NCBI GenBank assembly: GCA_937927895.1 | Contig: CALGKA010000018.1 | Span: 1 to 64,000 of the forward strand | DNA: 64,000 nt | Direction of reading: 5' to 3' | Source of the DNA: an uncultured Granulosicoccaceae bacterium | Lineage (GTDB): Bacteria > Pseudomonadota > Gammaproteobacteria > Granulosicoccales > Granulosicoccaceae | Part shown: positions 35,165-44,295 of the stretch, piece after piece | How positions within the stretch are numbered: the stretch's first letter is position 1 | Layout of the letters: every line of letters begins with the position of its first letter | Notes under the pieces: model-generated | What the model was told of the DNA's origin: nothing | The model's input: the letters and a program-made list of their open reading frames with translations, nothing else | Databases searched by the model: none | Translations under genes and position numbers: made by a program

Positions 35165-36442
35165 TTACCCCAGCTTCATGTTGTCAATGCCAACGATACG
35201 ATCGTATAGCCAATAAAAAATAAGTACGACAAACAACAATACACCACCCAGTGCAGCGGCTAAGTTCCAGTTCAGTGTCTGACGCATATGCGAGTCAATG
35301 AAGTTTGAGATCATTGATCCCTCTTGACCACCCACAAGGGCCGGCGTTATGTAATAACCAATCGCAACAATAAAAACCAATATGCCACCCGCACCAATAC
35401 CTGGAATAGTTTGCGGTGCATATACTCGCCAGAAGGCTGTCCAGTTAGACGCACCCAAACTTTTTGCAGCGCGCATATAGCTTGGTGGTATGCCCTTCAT
35501 AACGGAATAAAGCGGCAGCACCATAAAAGGCAGCAATATATGGGTCATGGCTATCAGCGTGCCGAGCTGATTATATATTAGTGAATATCGACTACCGTCA
35601 TCCGTTATGCCAAAGTACACAAGCAGGTCATTAATCACTCCCTGACTTTGTAGCATTGCAATCCATGCGGTGGTGCGCACAAGGATAGATGTCCAGAATG
35701 GCAACAGCACTAATATAAGTAGTAAATTTGAAGTTTTAGCCGGAAGCGTTGCAAGCAAGAACGCGATCGGATACCCCAGTGCCACACAAAACAGTGTCAC
35801 CAGGAATGATATTTTTAGCGTGCGTAAAAAAAGCTTAATATGAATGCGGCGTTTTTCGGCTTGTTGCTCTATAGATCCATCAGCATTGAGTTTTAAATCC
35901 ACGGCTGCGGCATAGTAGCCCGGGGTCCAGGTTCTTGAGGCGGTTTTCATGCCTTGCCAAACTCTTATGTCGGCCCATTTCTTTTTCTTGTTAATCAGAC
36001 TTTCTTTATAGGGTGCTTCGATACTATTGATACTTCGACCGGTACTGGTAAACAACGACCTTGAGCCCGGGAATTCGCGATTAACTCGAGTCGCAACCTT
36101 ACCAATGGTTTTATCAGCCTTAACGACTTTTAGATCAGTAGCCAGTGCAGCAAACATTTCTTCAGTCGGCTCTGATGAGCCATCCCAATCTTTAAGTGCG
36201 CGGGTGACTTCAGGCATTTTGCTTGAAAACGAATTATCGTAAATGCCTTGCAGTAAAAAATATGCAATAGGCAAAATAAACGAAAAGAATACAAACAACA
36301 GTAGCGGTAATACTAATAAGAACGCCCGAAACCGACTGCGAAACATCGCTTTGTCTAAGCGTTTTTTAAGCTCTGCGTCATCAATGAGAACCCCATCAAT
36401 GGTGACCGGACCTGCGGCAGAATTGTTCGCTATTGCTGTCAT
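35165..36442 (-). CDS. ABC transporter permease (PotB-like) with large periplasmic insert
   Basis: This 425-residue permease has one transmembrane segment at about residues 36-65, then about 135 residues of soluble sequence (from SFSSKMPEVTRALKDW to EKRRIHIKLF), then five more segments with the EAA loop SLGASNWTAFWRVYAPQ. PotB-type permeases are usually nearer 285-300 residues, so the insert is the odd feature. The insert is known in some proteobacterial homologues and may contact the receptor. It shares the operon with the ATPase, receptor and PotC-like gene. Confidence 0.93.
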   Translation of the reverse strand: MTAIANNSAAGPVTIDGVLIDDAELKKRLDKAMFRSRFRAFLLVLPLLLFVFFSFILPIAYFLLQGIYDNSFSSKMPEVTRALKDWDGSSEPTEEMFAALATDLKVVKADKTIGKVATRVNREFPGSRSLFTSTGRSINSIEAPYKESLINKKKKWADIRVWQGMKTASRTWTPGYYAAAVDLKLNADGSIEQQAEKRRIHIKLFLRTLKISFLVTLFCVALGYPIAFLLATLPAKTSNLLLILVLLPFWTSILVRTTAWIAMLQSQGVINDLLVYFGITDDGSRYSLIYNQLGTLIAMTHILLPFMVLPLYSVMKGIPPSYMRAAKSLGASNWTAFWRVYAPQTIPGIGAGGILVFIVAIGYYITPALVGGQEGSMISNFIDSHMRQTLNWNLAAALGGVLLFVVLIFYWLYDRIVGIDNMKLG

Positions 36443-36469
36443 TCAGATGAGAATCTTTTGAAAGTAAAT

Positions 36470-36492
36470 CACCCCAAGGGATCCCTGGGGTG
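36470..36492 (-). terminator. Hairpin after the ABC receptor gene
   Basis: CACCCCAAGGG/CCCTGGGGTG forms a strong near-perfect stem about 38 bp past the receptor stop. No long T-run follows, so it is probably an mRNA-stabilising or attenuating hairpin that raises receptor expression above the permeases. Confidence 0.55.
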
Positions 36493-36529
36493 CTAATACC
36501 TAATTACTTAGGCGATTTACTTGTGCTAA

Positions 36530-37612
36530 TTACTTAGCAAGCCATGCGTTGAACTGTTCGTTCAGCTGGTCTTGATTGTCAGCCCAGAACTCAAAGTTGT
36601 TCTGAAGAGCGTTAGTCAAGTTAGACGGTGCAGTTGGCATGTGGCTCGCCATTTTAAGCTCAGGCTTGTTGTGGAATGAACCAACCAACGAACCTGAAGA
36701 CTTGCGCGCAGGACCGTAAGATATCCAGCTTGCCTGTGCTGCCAGTGCTTCAGTACTTGTTGAGTACTTCATGAAGTCCATTGCCGCTTCTTTGTTTGGA
36801 GCACCTTTAGGCATAACCCAAAGATCCAGATCCCAAATTTGGCCGTCCCAAACAATTTCAAATGGCTTGTCTTCAGATGCAACGGCATTAAAGATTCGAC
36901 CGTTATAAGCAGTAGTCATTACTACTTCACCGTCAGCTAGAAGCTGTGGAGGTTGAGCGCCTGCTTCCCACCAAACCACATCACCTTTGATTGAATCAAG
37001 CTTTGCAAGTGCACGCTCAATACCTTCTTCAGTGCCAAGGACGTCATAAACTTCATCAGCTGCAACACCATCTGCCATCAAAGCCATTTCAAGGTTAGCT
37101 TTTGGGTTCTTACGTAAGCCACGCTTACCTGGGAATTTTGCAGTATCGAAGAAGTCTGCGATTGTGCTTGGTGTTCCACCTGTTACTTTGGTTGAATCAT
37201 AAGCATAGATTGTTGACCAAACAATATTGGCAACCGCGCAGTCATGAAAAGTACCGGGAAGAAAATCGTCTTTAGCTGCAGTGCCATCAGCACCTGCAGG
37301 GAAATCATCAATGCTGATGGTTTCAAGAAGCCCTTCATCACAACCACGAACAGCATCTGATAATTCTACGTCTACCAAATCCCATTTTACGTTGCCAGCT
37401 TCAACCTGTGCTTTAACTTCTGCAAGTCCACCGTTGTAGTCTTCTGAAACAACAGTGTTACCTGTCGCTGCCATCCACGGCTTATGATAAGCCTCTACCT
37501 GTGACTTGGTGTAAGCACCACCCCAAGAAACAACTGTAATTGATTCAGCAGCGTTAGCGGCACCCGCTGCTACGGCAAGACCGGCAGCAAGTAATGTAGT
37601 AACTTTATTCAT
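36530..37612 (-). CDS. ABC transporter substrate-binding protein (PotD-like)
   Basis: From the internal ATG at 37612 this is a 360-residue periplasmic receptor with a signal peptide (MNKVTTLLAAGLAVAAGAANA). The mature part has the group-1 spermidine/putrescine-type pattern: VVSWGGAYTKSQVEAYHKPW, DLVDVELSDAVRGCDEG, and WWEAGAQPPQLLADGEVVMT. Homologues bind polyamines, opines or small amines. The adjacent sarcosine oxidase suggests a methylated glycine or related compound here, which is an inference. Confidence 0.93.
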   Translation of the reverse strand: MNKVTTLLAAGLAVAAGAANAAESITVVSWGGAYTKSQVEAYHKPWMAATGNTVVSEDYNGGLAEVKAQVEAGNVKWDLVDVELSDAVRGCDEGLLETISIDDFPAGADGTAAKDDFLPGTFHDCAVANIVWSTIYAYDSTKVTGGTPSTIADFFDTAKFPGKRGLRKNPKANLEMALMADGVAADEVYDVLGTEEGIERALAKLDSIKGDVVWWEAGAQPPQLLADGEVVMTTAYNGRIFNAVASEDKPFEIVWDGQIWDLDLWVMPKGAPNKEAAMDFMKYSTSTEALAAQASWISYGPARKSSGSLVGSFHNKPELKMASHMPTAPSNLTNALQNNFEFWADNQDQLNEQFNAWLAK

Positions 37613-37731
37613 CAAGTTTATCCTCGTTTTTAATAATCCGGAACACCCGGCATACAATAAATTTTACAGCTTTCCTCAACTCTATACCTACTACTTCAAA
37701 CTGAATTTGATCTGAAGGAGTTTGAATATTA

Positions 37732-38820
37732 TCAGGCATCTAGTGCGCGGCAATCTTGTTGCAGCCAACCAACAGAGACAATATCACCCTCTTTCATAGA
37801 GGCATGATCTGAAGAATTTGGTACTTTTACAATGAAGTCATCGCGGCCAAGTATTTCCACGCGACTTCTGATGTGATCACCAAGATAGATTAGCTCTAAT
37901 ACTTTTCCATCAAATATATTCGGTACAGAACCAGGCTCCGGGTTTATTACCACGCGCTCCGGGCGTAGTGATAACGTTGATTCATCACCTCGGCTCTGAA
38001 CATTAATAGCCATTGCATAAATGGGAACACCCTCTGCGGTTTGCACCACACAGTAGTCGCCGTCTATGTCTATTACTTTGCCTCGAAGCTTGTTGTTTTC
38101 ACCAATGAATTGCGCAACGAATGCGTTTTCCGGGCGCTCGTATAAATCACTTGGTGGCGCCAGCTGTTGAATGACACCATCATTGAAAACAGCAATACGG
38201 TTAGACATGGTGAGCGCTTCTGATTGATCGTGTGTTACGTACACAACAGTTACACCGAGATTTTCGTGAATATGTTTGATTTCATATTGCATTTGCTCAC
38301 GCAGGTTCTTATCTAACGCGCCGAGTGGTTCGTCCATTAAGACTAGATCCGGGTCAAACACTAAAGCACGAGCCACGGCAACACGCTGTTGCTGACCGCC
38401 AGAGAGTTGCGCAGGACGACGATTAGCAAAGTCACCCAACTGCACCATGTCGAGGGCTTTTTTAACTCGACTTTCACGTTCCGACTTAGACATTTTGCGC
38501 ACCTCTAGCGGGAAGGCTAGATTTTCACCGACAGTCATGTGTGGAAATAGCGCGTAATTTTGGAACACCATACCAATACCACGCTTGTGAGGTGGCACGT
38601 TATTTATTGGGCGTTCGTTAAGATATATTTCGCCATATGTTGCAGGCTCAAAACCTGCGAGCATCATTAAACAGGTGGTTTTACCTGATCCTGATGGACC
38701 AAGCATGGTCAGGAACTCACCTGTTTCAACATCGAGATTCAAATCTTTAACGACAATAACTTTACCGTCGTAACTCTTTTGAACATTTTTGAATTGGACC
38801 AGCGGCTTTTTTGCAGGCAT
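37732..38820 (-). CDS. ABC transporter ATP-binding protein (PotA-like)
   Basis: This 362-residue ATPase has Walker A GPSGSGKT, the Q-loop NYALFPHMTV, signature LSGGQQQR, Walker B LVLMDEPLGALD and H-loop VTHDQSEA. The C-terminal TOBE-type domain (about 280-362, NIFDGKVLELIYLGDHIRSRV) is usual for this class. It is the first gene of the operon, just after a palindromic operator-like site. Confidence 0.95.
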   Translation of the reverse strand: MPAKKPLVQFKNVQKSYDGKVIVVKDLNLDVETGEFLTMLGPSGSGKTTCLMMLAGFEPATYGEIYLNERPINNVPPHKRGIGMVFQNYALFPHMTVGENLAFPLEVRKMSKSERESRVKKALDMVQLGDFANRRPAQLSGGQQQRVAVARALVFDPDLVLMDEPLGALDKNLREQMQYEIKHIHENLGVTVVYVTHDQSEALTMSNRIAVFNDGVIQQLAPPSDLYERPENAFVAQFIGENNKLRGKVIDIDGDYCVVQTAEGVPIYAMAINVQSRGDESTLSLRPERVVINPEPGSVPNIFDGKVLELIYLGDHIRSRVEILGRDDFIVKVPNSSDHASMKEGDIVSVGWLQQDCRALDA

Positions 38821-38844
38821 TCAAATCCAGTTAATTTTATGATT

Positions 38845-38864
38845 GTGTATCAAGTTTGATACAC
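38845..38864. promoter_or_regulatory. Perfect palindrome upstream of the ABC-sox operon
   Basis: GTGTATCAA-GT-TTGATACAC is a perfect inverted repeat with 9-base arms, 25 bp upstream of the ATPase start codon. Its position and symmetry fit a dimeric repressor site; GntR-superfamily operators of TNTATNNNATANA type are similar. No matching copy was seen near the MocR gene. Confidence 0.65.
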
Positions 38865-38934
38865 CTTGCGGAATATATCTGTACAGTTTGCAGGACCGAA
38901 CAGGATCAGGCAACAGCCAATCTCTCAGTTATTA

Positions 38935-38958
38935 AGGATCGCATTTTTCAGCGATCCT
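38935..38958. terminator. Hairpin between dehydrogenase and ABC operon
   Basis: AGGATCGC-ATTTTTCA-GCGATCCT is a perfect 8-bp stem downstream of the dehydrogenase stop (39022) and upstream of the ABC operon promoter. There is no clear T-run in either direction, so function is uncertain. Confidence 0.4.
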
Positions 38959-39021
38959 CAGGCACGTTTAATCCGGCGGGTACTTCTCCTGCAGCGCCGG
39001 ACCGGCCAATAAGCAAAGAAA

Positions 39022-39897
39022 TTAGCCGAATTTTGTCAATCTAGCGATCAGACTAGAGGTATCCCAACGGCTACCGCCCATTTTCTGGACATCTGCGTAG
39101 TACTGATCAACCATTGCCGTTACCGGCACCGATGCACCGTTGTTACGCGCCTCATTGAGCACTATAGATAAGTCTTTGCGCATCCAATCTACGGCAAATC
39201 CAAAATCAAACTCATCTTTTGCCATGGTCTTATAGCGATTTTCCAACTGCCAGGACTGCGCCGCACCACCGCCCACCACGCTCATTACTTTTTCTATATC
39301 AAGGTCGGCGGCTTTGGCAAAGTTAACCCCCTCTGCTAAAGCCTGCACCAAACCCGCAATGCAAATTTGATTCACCATTTTGGTCAGCTGCCCTGCACCG
39401 GTCGCGCCGATCAAAGCGACATTCTTTCCGTAAGCGCCTAAAGTATCGACGACTGTATCGAAGGTTTTTTGATCACCACCACACATGATTGCCAGCGCAC
39501 CGTTCTCAGCACCTGCCTGACCGCCAGACACTGGCGCATCAATAAAGCCAACGCCTTGCTGAACGCATTCTTCGTTAATTTCTCGCGCAACCATTGCAGA
39601 AGCCGTCGTGTGATCAACCAGTATTGCACCTTTAGACAGACCGGCTAATGCGCCATCATCACCGTACACTACAGAGCGGAGATCGTCGTCGTTGCCGACG
39701 CATACCATGACGATATCGGCACCCGTGGCTGCCTGCTTTGGTGTATCACAGGCAGTGCCTTTATGCTCTTTTACCCATTGATCTGCTTTGGCTTTCGTAC
39801 GATTGTAAACCGAGACCTGATGGCCAGCACTGGCAAGATGCCCGGCCATTGGATAACCCATTACACCCAAACCTATGAACGCTACTTTATTAGTCAT
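39022..39897 (-). CDS. NAD(P)-dependent 3-hydroxyisobutyrate dehydrogenase-like enzyme
   Basis: This 291-residue beta-hydroxyacid dehydrogenase has the N-terminal dinucleotide motif KVAFIGLGVMGYPMAGHLA, the substrate signature FIDAPVSGGQAGAENG, and the catalytic Lys in GAGQLTKMVNQICIAGLV. Homologues act on 3-hydroxyisobutyrate, tartronate semialdehyde or related acids. Tartronate semialdehyde reductase activity would link to glycine or glyoxylate metabolism and fit the adjacent sarcosine oxidase operon, but this is inferred. It is on the same strand and about 200 bp upstream of the operon. Confidence 0.9.
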   Translation of the reverse strand: MTNKVAFIGLGVMGYPMAGHLASAGHQVSVYNRTKAKADQWVKEHKGTACDTPKQAATGADIVMVCVGNDDDLRSVVYGDDGALAGLSKGAILVDHTTASAMVAREINEECVQQGVGFIDAPVSGGQAGAENGALAIMCGGDQKTFDTVVDTLGAYGKNVALIGATGAGQLTKMVNQICIAGLVQALAEGVNFAKAADLDIEKVMSVVGGGAAQSWQLENRYKTMAKDEFDFGFAVDWMRKDLSIVLNEARNNGASVPVTAMVDQYYADVQKMGGSRWDTSSLIARLTKFG

Positions 39898-40017
39898 GTT
39901 TATCTCATTTACCTGTATTGATAATTACAAAGGTACAGCTGCTCGTAGCCGAGGGTCGTACTTTAGGGTCAAAGAGCAGACAAATTTAAAGTACTTTATC
40001 CGCTTAATATACATAGG

Positions 40018-41475
40018 TTAAAAAAGACTCGAAAGCCTTTCAATGCCCGCGCGGATTTTTTCCGATGGTATGGACGAGAAGCCAATTCTTAAGTAGGACT
40101 CATTAGGTATAGGATCCATAAAATAAGCATTACCCGACACCACTAAAATGCCATTCTCACTGGCAACTTGCTGCACTTCATCAGCGTCTACACCTTCTGG
40201 CAATTTCACCCAAAATGCACTACCACCAAAGGCTGGTGCACGACTTGAATTTGGCATAAATTCAGCCAAAGCATCGTCTAAAGCTTTCCACCGCACTTTG
40301 TAATTAGATGAAATTCTATGCACCAGGGAGTCGTGATGACCAAGCGCTAAAAAGTGCGCAACTGCATTTTGATTGTTGGACGGTGGATGACGCAGCATAA
40401 GCCTACGCAGCGCGCGTGCTTCACTGATTAGTTCTTGCGGCCCAACCATATAACCTAGCCTTAGACCTGGCGCTAGTGTTTTAGAAAGACTGCCCACATA
40501 GATTACTCGATCATTGCCATCAAGGCTTTTAAGTGCAGGGGTTGGAGTGCCTGCAAAGTTAAGTTCGCTCTCGTAGTCATCTTCGATGATTAATATATCG
40601 TGATCAGAGGCGCGCTTTAAAAGTTCTTTTCGGCGCTCCAAAGACATAGTGGCCGTGGTCGGTGACTGATGGCTTGGCGTGCAATAAACAACATTACATT
40701 CATTTATGCGGTCATCGATAATTATGCCGTGCTCATCAACATCAAGCGGTATCAACTCACAGTTTCTAAGTGAAAAGATATTGCGAGCGTCCGGATAACC
40801 CGGGTTCTCAAAACCGACTTTGTCACCTTCGTTAATGAGTAATCGCGCTAAAATATACAAAGCATTTTGAGCACCCATGGTAACCAGTATCTGATCTGTG
40901 GAAACCCATAATCCACGCGGTGGAAGTACACGGTTTTGGATTTGCTCTAATAACAGCTGATCGTCGTTATCTACCGAGTCTGGCATCCAATCGGTGATCG
41001 CTTGTACGGCAAGTGACTGCCGACAACATTCCCGCCACTCATTAATGGGGAACATTGCAGGGTCAGTTTGCCCTGCTGTAAAAGGATATTCGTAATCACG
41101 CCAGCGACTCAACACACTGTCTAGATTTCGTTGTTTAGACGGACGAGTTAAAAAACGCTTTTCCCAATCAGGTGACTCTGCATCACTCTCAACCGGTTGC
41201 GGTGCACGCGCTAAACGACTATTGACTAGCTCTGAATTAACAAAGTAACCGCGCCGCTCTTCCGCCAATAAATAGCCCTCATCCATAAGATGCTGGTAAG
41301 CATGTACCACTGTATTTCGGGCAACGCCTAGTTGGCGGGCAAGCTCACGGGAAGACGGCAACGGCCGATGGTGCGGGATATGCCCATCAAGAATAGCGGT
41401 TACCAGGGCCCGCCTGAGCTGGCTTTGCAGGCTATCACCGCGATCACTGGACAATCTAATGAGCTGCCGCCACAT
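40018..41475 (-). CDS. MocR/PdxR-family transcriptional regulator
   Basis: Read from the ATG at 41475 this is 485 residues, the usual length for the family. An N-terminal GntR-type winged helix (SLQSQLRRALVTAILDG, LPSSRELARQLGVARNTVVH) is joined to a type-I aminotransferase-like domain (GSLSKTLAPGLRLGYMV with the PLP Lys). The track ORF begins 47 residues earlier with a sequence of poor protein quality. MocR proteins typically control neighbouring amine or amino-acid genes in response to PLP or its adducts, so the dehydrogenase or the sox operon are candidate targets. Confidence 0.9.
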   Translation of the reverse strand: MWRQLIRLSSDRGDSLQSQLRRALVTAILDGHIPHHRPLPSSRELARQLGVARNTVVHAYQHLMDEGYLLAEERRGYFVNSELVNSRLARAPQPVESDAESPDWEKRFLTRPSKQRNLDSVLSRWRDYEYPFTAGQTDPAMFPINEWRECCRQSLAVQAITDWMPDSVDNDDQLLLEQIQNRVLPPRGLWVSTDQILVTMGAQNALYILARLLINEGDKVGFENPGYPDARNIFSLRNCELIPLDVDEHGIIIDDRINECNVVYCTPSHQSPTTATMSLERRKELLKRASDHDILIIEDDYESELNFAGTPTPALKSLDGNDRVIYVGSLSKTLAPGLRLGYMVGPQELISEARALRRLMLRHPPSNNQNAVAHFLALGHHDSLVHRISSNYKVRWKALDDALAEFMPNSSRAPAFGGSAFWVKLPEGVDADEVQQVASENGILVVSGNAYFMDPIPNESYLRIGFSSIPSEKIRAGIERLSSLF

Positions 41476-41696
41476 GGGCTGGCTAGTTTTCTGGGTGTGG
41501 TCAGGTTCAGATGCCAATTTAATCTCAAAAGTAGTCGGGCGAAGAAATTGTCGCTTGGCAATTATCACTTTGCATGAGCCTTGCTGGCGGGCAAAATGCA
41601 CCCACTGAAAACCCATACTGCCCGAGTGTAATCGACACGTACATCGCAGTAAACATAAAGCCTTAACGCAAGCCAGAACCTGAGAACAGCATAATT

Positions 41697-42449
41697 ATGT
41701 CTGACAGCAAGATGCCAATGATAATCGCCCACCGTGGCGCCAGTGGATCAGCCCCTGAAAACACCCGTGCAGCGATTCAAATGGCTGCCGAACATGGAGC
41801 AACCTGGATAGAAATTGATGTAAATATATCCAAAGACGGCATTCCTGTATTGTTCCACGATGACGGAATCAGCAGATGCAGCAATGGCGAAGGGCTTGTA
41901 ATTGAGCATACGTTAACAAAACTGCAGTCACTGGATTGTGGCAGTTGGTTTTCGGAGCAATTCAAAGGCGAAAAAATAATTACGTTAGAAGAATGCCTGG
42001 AGCTAGCTGCTGAATATAGCCTCGGTATTAACCTTGAAATAAAACCGTGCAGTGGCTGGGAGCTGCCCACCGCAGATGCGATCGCAAAACTTCTCACTAA
42101 TAAGCGAGCGAACAGTGACAACACACTGCCACCCATTGTCGTTTCAAGCTTTAGTCATATCGCTATGCAGCATGCTGCTAAACACTTAGATTGGCTGGCA
42201 CGTTCGTCATTGTTTTTAGTTACCCCACCAGACTGGAAATCATTAACCACAGAAGTCGGGGCAAGCGCGATACACTTACACGCCAATAGCCTGCTAACTG
42301 AAGAGTCGGTCAAGGAATTAAAAGATCACGGCCTACACGTGTATTGCTATACGGTGAATAGCGCAGATGATGCAAAAGCACTTATAAGCCTGGGGGTTGA
42401 TGGGGTATTTACCAATTACCCTAAAACACTACTTGCTGAACTTCCGTAA
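41697..42449 (+). CDS. Glycerophosphodiester phosphodiesterase (UgpQ-like)
   Basis: This 250-residue GDPD TIM-barrel enzyme has the active-site HRGASGSAPENT, the metal-binding Glu/Asp in WIEIDVNISKDGIPVLFHDD, and EIKP later on. It hydrolyses glycerophosphodiesters to glycerol-3-phosphate and alcohol. No signal is present, so it is cytosolic, the UgpQ type. It ends 11 bp before the convergent hydrolase. Confidence 0.93.
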   Translation: MSDSKMPMIIAHRGASGSAPENTRAAIQMAAEHGATWIEIDVNISKDGIPVLFHDDGISRCSNGEGLVIEHTLTKLQSLDCGSWFSEQFKGEKIITLEECLELAAEYSLGINLEIKPCSGWELPTADAIAKLLTNKRANSDNTLPPIVVSSFSHIAMQHAAKHLDWLARSSLFLVTPPDWKSLTTEVGASAIHLHANSLLTEESVKELKDHGLHVYCYTVNSADDAKALISLGVDGVFTNYPKTLLAELP

Positions 42450-42459
42450 GCACATAACT

Positions 42460-43323
42460 TTAGTGCAGCAGCCGTGCAGACACTGCCGATGTTTCATGCT
42501 CAATGCGCGCAAGCCAATTGAGCACCTCTGGCCATTGGTTTTCCCAACAACATAAATGGGTATTGATGGGTACTTCGCGAAGAATTGCAGTTGGCTGGTT
42601 AAGCACCCAGCTTTTTGTGAGCCTGGGTGGTATGACTTCATCTTTACCCCCCACCAGGTGCAATTGTTTTATTGTTAGCGGCAAAGGTGCTTGCAAGGCA
42701 GGGTTGATCGATCCATAGAGTCTTGTGTACTTGTGATGTGCAGTCCATGCATCAGTATCAATGTTGCCAGCCACTGTCACTACAGCCGTTACCTTAGGTA
42801 ATTTTTCCGCCACTAGCAAAGCGAGTGCACCACCGCCGCTGTGGCCTAGCAAAACCACATTTTTATAACGCGCAGTGCGCTGCGCGATGACGTCAACCAT
42901 ACTGTTAACGACTTTCTCTGAAAACCGTGAGAACGTCCAATAGTCCGCGTTGCACTCTTCATCCAACACCATACCGAAGTAACACGGGCGTCCTATGTAG
43001 AGGGTATTGGCTTTGTCTAAGCGCATTAGATTAAGCATTAAAGCAGCGCGCGGCGTGGGATCAGACTTTATAAAGTATCGCCATTGCCAGGCAACACCAT
43101 CACCTTCAATGTATACATGCACGGTATTTCCTACGGCGTTACGTTCAGGCGCATAGATTACGTGTCTAAATGTATCGCTCTGCAGAGTTGAGCGGGCAAA
43201 GCCATACTTGTCTGCACTTTCGTCGATTTTCTTGTAAGCAGGCGCTACACATGCCGCTGACGTTACGGTGATCAACATCAAGACAAGTACACGGCACACC
43301 TTGCTCAGGGTTTGACCCGTCAT
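42460..43323 (-). CDS. Alpha/beta-hydrolase, exported or lipoprotein
   Basis: From the ATG at 43323 this is about 287 residues with a hydrophobic signal ending SAACVAPAYK, possibly a lipobox. The catalytic Ser lies in LLGHSGGGALALL, with GGKDEVIPPRLT (acid) and a later His. The fold is lipase/esterase-like; substrate unknown. The track start 40 codons upstream is not protein-like. Confidence 0.8.
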   Translation of the reverse strand: MTGQTLSKVCRVLVLMLITVTSAACVAPAYKKIDESADKYGFARSTLQSDTFRHVIYAPERNAVGNTVHVYIEGDGVAWQWRYFIKSDPTPRAALMLNLMRLDKANTLYIGRPCYFGMVLDEECNADYWTFSRFSEKVVNSMVDVIAQRTARYKNVVLLGHSGGGALALLVAEKLPKVTAVVTVAGNIDTDAWTAHHKYTRLYGSINPALQAPLPLTIKQLHLVGGKDEVIPPRLTKSWVLNQPTAILREVPINTHLCCWENQWPEVLNWLARIEHETSAVSARLLH

Positions 43324-43455
43324 AGAACACGCGCTCTGGACACTGCCGTAGAGATAAAAGAAAACATCGATGGATTGTAGACACTCACTGGCACAGTCGC
43401 GAGACCATTTTTGCAAACAAGCTTGCAAGGTGCTGATTGTCACCTATTCTCCTAG

Positions 43456-43470
43456 ATGACTGGCGGTCAT
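43456..43470. promoter_or_regulatory. Candidate TetR operator
   Basis: ATGACTGGCGGTCAT is an inverted repeat with perfect 5-base arms, about 60 bp upstream of the TetR gene and in the shared region with the divergent hydrolase. TetR-family pump regulators commonly bind such TGAC..GTCA sites in their own promoters. Confidence 0.5.
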
Positions 43471-43529
43471 TTCCTGCCTATCGAGCGAATCGCCGTTACA
43501 CCCTGTTACAAAGTTGACTCAGCAGCGAA

Positions 43530-44294
43530 ATGGCTGAGCGCTATAGTAATAGTGACAACAATCTTGAAAATGGTAGACAACCAGGAAATCGTCCTACAAA
43601 CACCGTGAATAAATCAGAACGAGAATTACGAGAACAGTTGCTGCTCGATACCGCCCTGGCCTGCTTTGATACTGATCAGTGGGAAAATGTCAGTGTCGCG
43701 GCCATTGCAGCACAGGCGGGAGTCGCCAAGGGCACTGTCTACCTGCACTTCACCAGCAAACATGAAATTTACGCACGCTTAGCATTACAGTTTTACGACG
43801 ATCTACTGGCCAAATGCCAAACCATTACCGGTAAAGACTCCCGCACAAGACTAAGCACTCTGATAGCTACCGTCTTTACCTATTACCAGCAACGAACTGA
43901 ATACCGACGCATTACCCAATACTGCCAGCGTGAAGATTTCATTAATAATTTGAACCTGGAACTTAAGCTTTGCTTAATGCACGCTGAGGAACAATTTAAA
44001 CAGGAACTGACAAGCATTCTTATTGATGGAACCAAAGACGGCAGCTGGGGAACAGAAGCCATAAATAAAATGCATGGCATTTACTACACCCTAAAGGGTG
44101 CAGTAAACCACTATTGTTGCGATAAAAATACAAAACAAGAGAGGCAGATCGACTCCACCATCACGATCACAAACTATATACTCTCTAGTGTCGGACCCAG
44201 AATAAAAACGACAATAAAAACAACCGATAGCTCAAATAAAAAAGAGCAAAAAGACACCTCAACCTCAACCTTAGATGTAGCTTTGGAAATATAA
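43530..44294 (+). CDS. TetR-family regulator of RND pump
   Basis: This 254-residue protein has a basic, low-complexity N-terminus of about 30 residues and then a TetR helix-turn-helix (VAAIAAQAGVAKGTVYLHFTSKHEIYARL). A helical ligand domain follows. A polar C-terminal tail (TTIKTTDSSNKKEQKDTST) is unusual. It lies 1 bp upstream of the MFP gene and so is co-transcribed with the pump, a self-regulating layout. Confidence 0.93.
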   Translation: MAERYSNSDNNLENGRQPGNRPTNTVNKSERELREQLLLDTALACFDTDQWENVSVAAIAAQAGVAKGTVYLHFTSKHEIYARLALQFYDDLLAKCQTITGKDSRTRLSTLIATVFTYYQQRTEYRRITQYCQREDFINNLNLELKLCLMHAEEQFKQELTSILIDGTKDGSWGTEAINKMHGIYYTLKGAVNHYCCDKNTKQERQIDSTITITNYILSSVGPRIKTTIKTTDSSNKKEQKDTSTSTLDVALEI

Positions 44295-44295
44295 A

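Noticed and set aside
41476-41616. N-terminal extension of the MocR regulator
   Set aside because: The 47 residues lack any family resemblance and the ATG at 41475 gives the usual length.
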